From Friedmanniella sp. (GTDB lineage: Bacteria > Actinomycetota > Actinomycetes > Propionibacteriales > Propionibacteriaceae), in the NCBI GenBank assembly GCA_025964935.1, contig JAOPXW010000267.1, forward strand, positions 1 through 5,837: DNA of 5,837 nucleotides, in the 5' to 3' direction. A program made the translations under genes and the position numbers. Shown in pieces: positions 5,835 to 5,837 of the stretch (its first letter is position 1; each line of letters begins with the position of its first letter). The notes under the pieces were generated by a model, which was not told the DNA's origin, did no database searches, and was given only the letters and a program-made list of their open reading frames with translations.

Positions 5835-5837
5835 GTC

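Noticed and set aside
1..5837. Mobile elements, CRISPR arrays, tRNA or rRNA genes
   Set aside because: I saw no transposase motifs, terminal inverted repeats, spaced direct-repeat arrays, or tRNA or rRNA signatures on either strand.

Overview
The window comes from a very GC-rich genome (clearly above 70% G+C by eye, with G/C at nearly every third codon position). Together with the form of the comEA-comEC pair, this points to a high-GC actinobacterium; I cannot name the genus from the sequence. There are four real protein genes in two convergent pairs. No tRNA, rRNA, CRISPR array, transposase or phage gene is visible.

Left half, + strand (59-3420): a DNA-uptake operon. comEA encodes a membrane-anchored DNA receptor: a long Pro-rich cytoplasmic tail, one membrane segment, a Pro-rich linker, an SLBB domain and a double helix-hairpin-helix DNA-binding domain. 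Its stop overlaps the start of comEC by ATGA. comEC encodes the inner-membrane DNA channel: an OB-like domain, the multi-pass Competence domain and an intact metallo-beta-lactamase-like domain. In the usual model ComEA binds incoming double-stranded DNA outside the membrane and ComEC passes one strand into the cell. No comEB lies between them.

Centre (3421-3458): a short convergent intergenic gap whose main structure is an imperfect GC-rich hairpin just after the comEC stop, possibly a terminator serving both directions.

Right half, - strand (5728 down to 3459): an uncharacterised two-gene operon. The first gene encodes a soluble-looking protein whose core resembles an SPFH/band 7 domain, with a disordered Pro/Thr/Asp/Ala-rich tail. 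The second starts 8 bases after its stop and encodes a protein with about seven membrane segments and a roughly 180-residue extracytoplasmic domain. That domain has four cysteines and a PQQ-propeller-like repeat. I recognise no described system for this pair, and it is the most interesting part of the window. A G-rich tract with quadruplex potential lies in the 3' part of the first gene. A locally AT-rich patch upstream of it is the likely promoter region, and the last bases of the window hold a short GC-rich repeat and hairpin.
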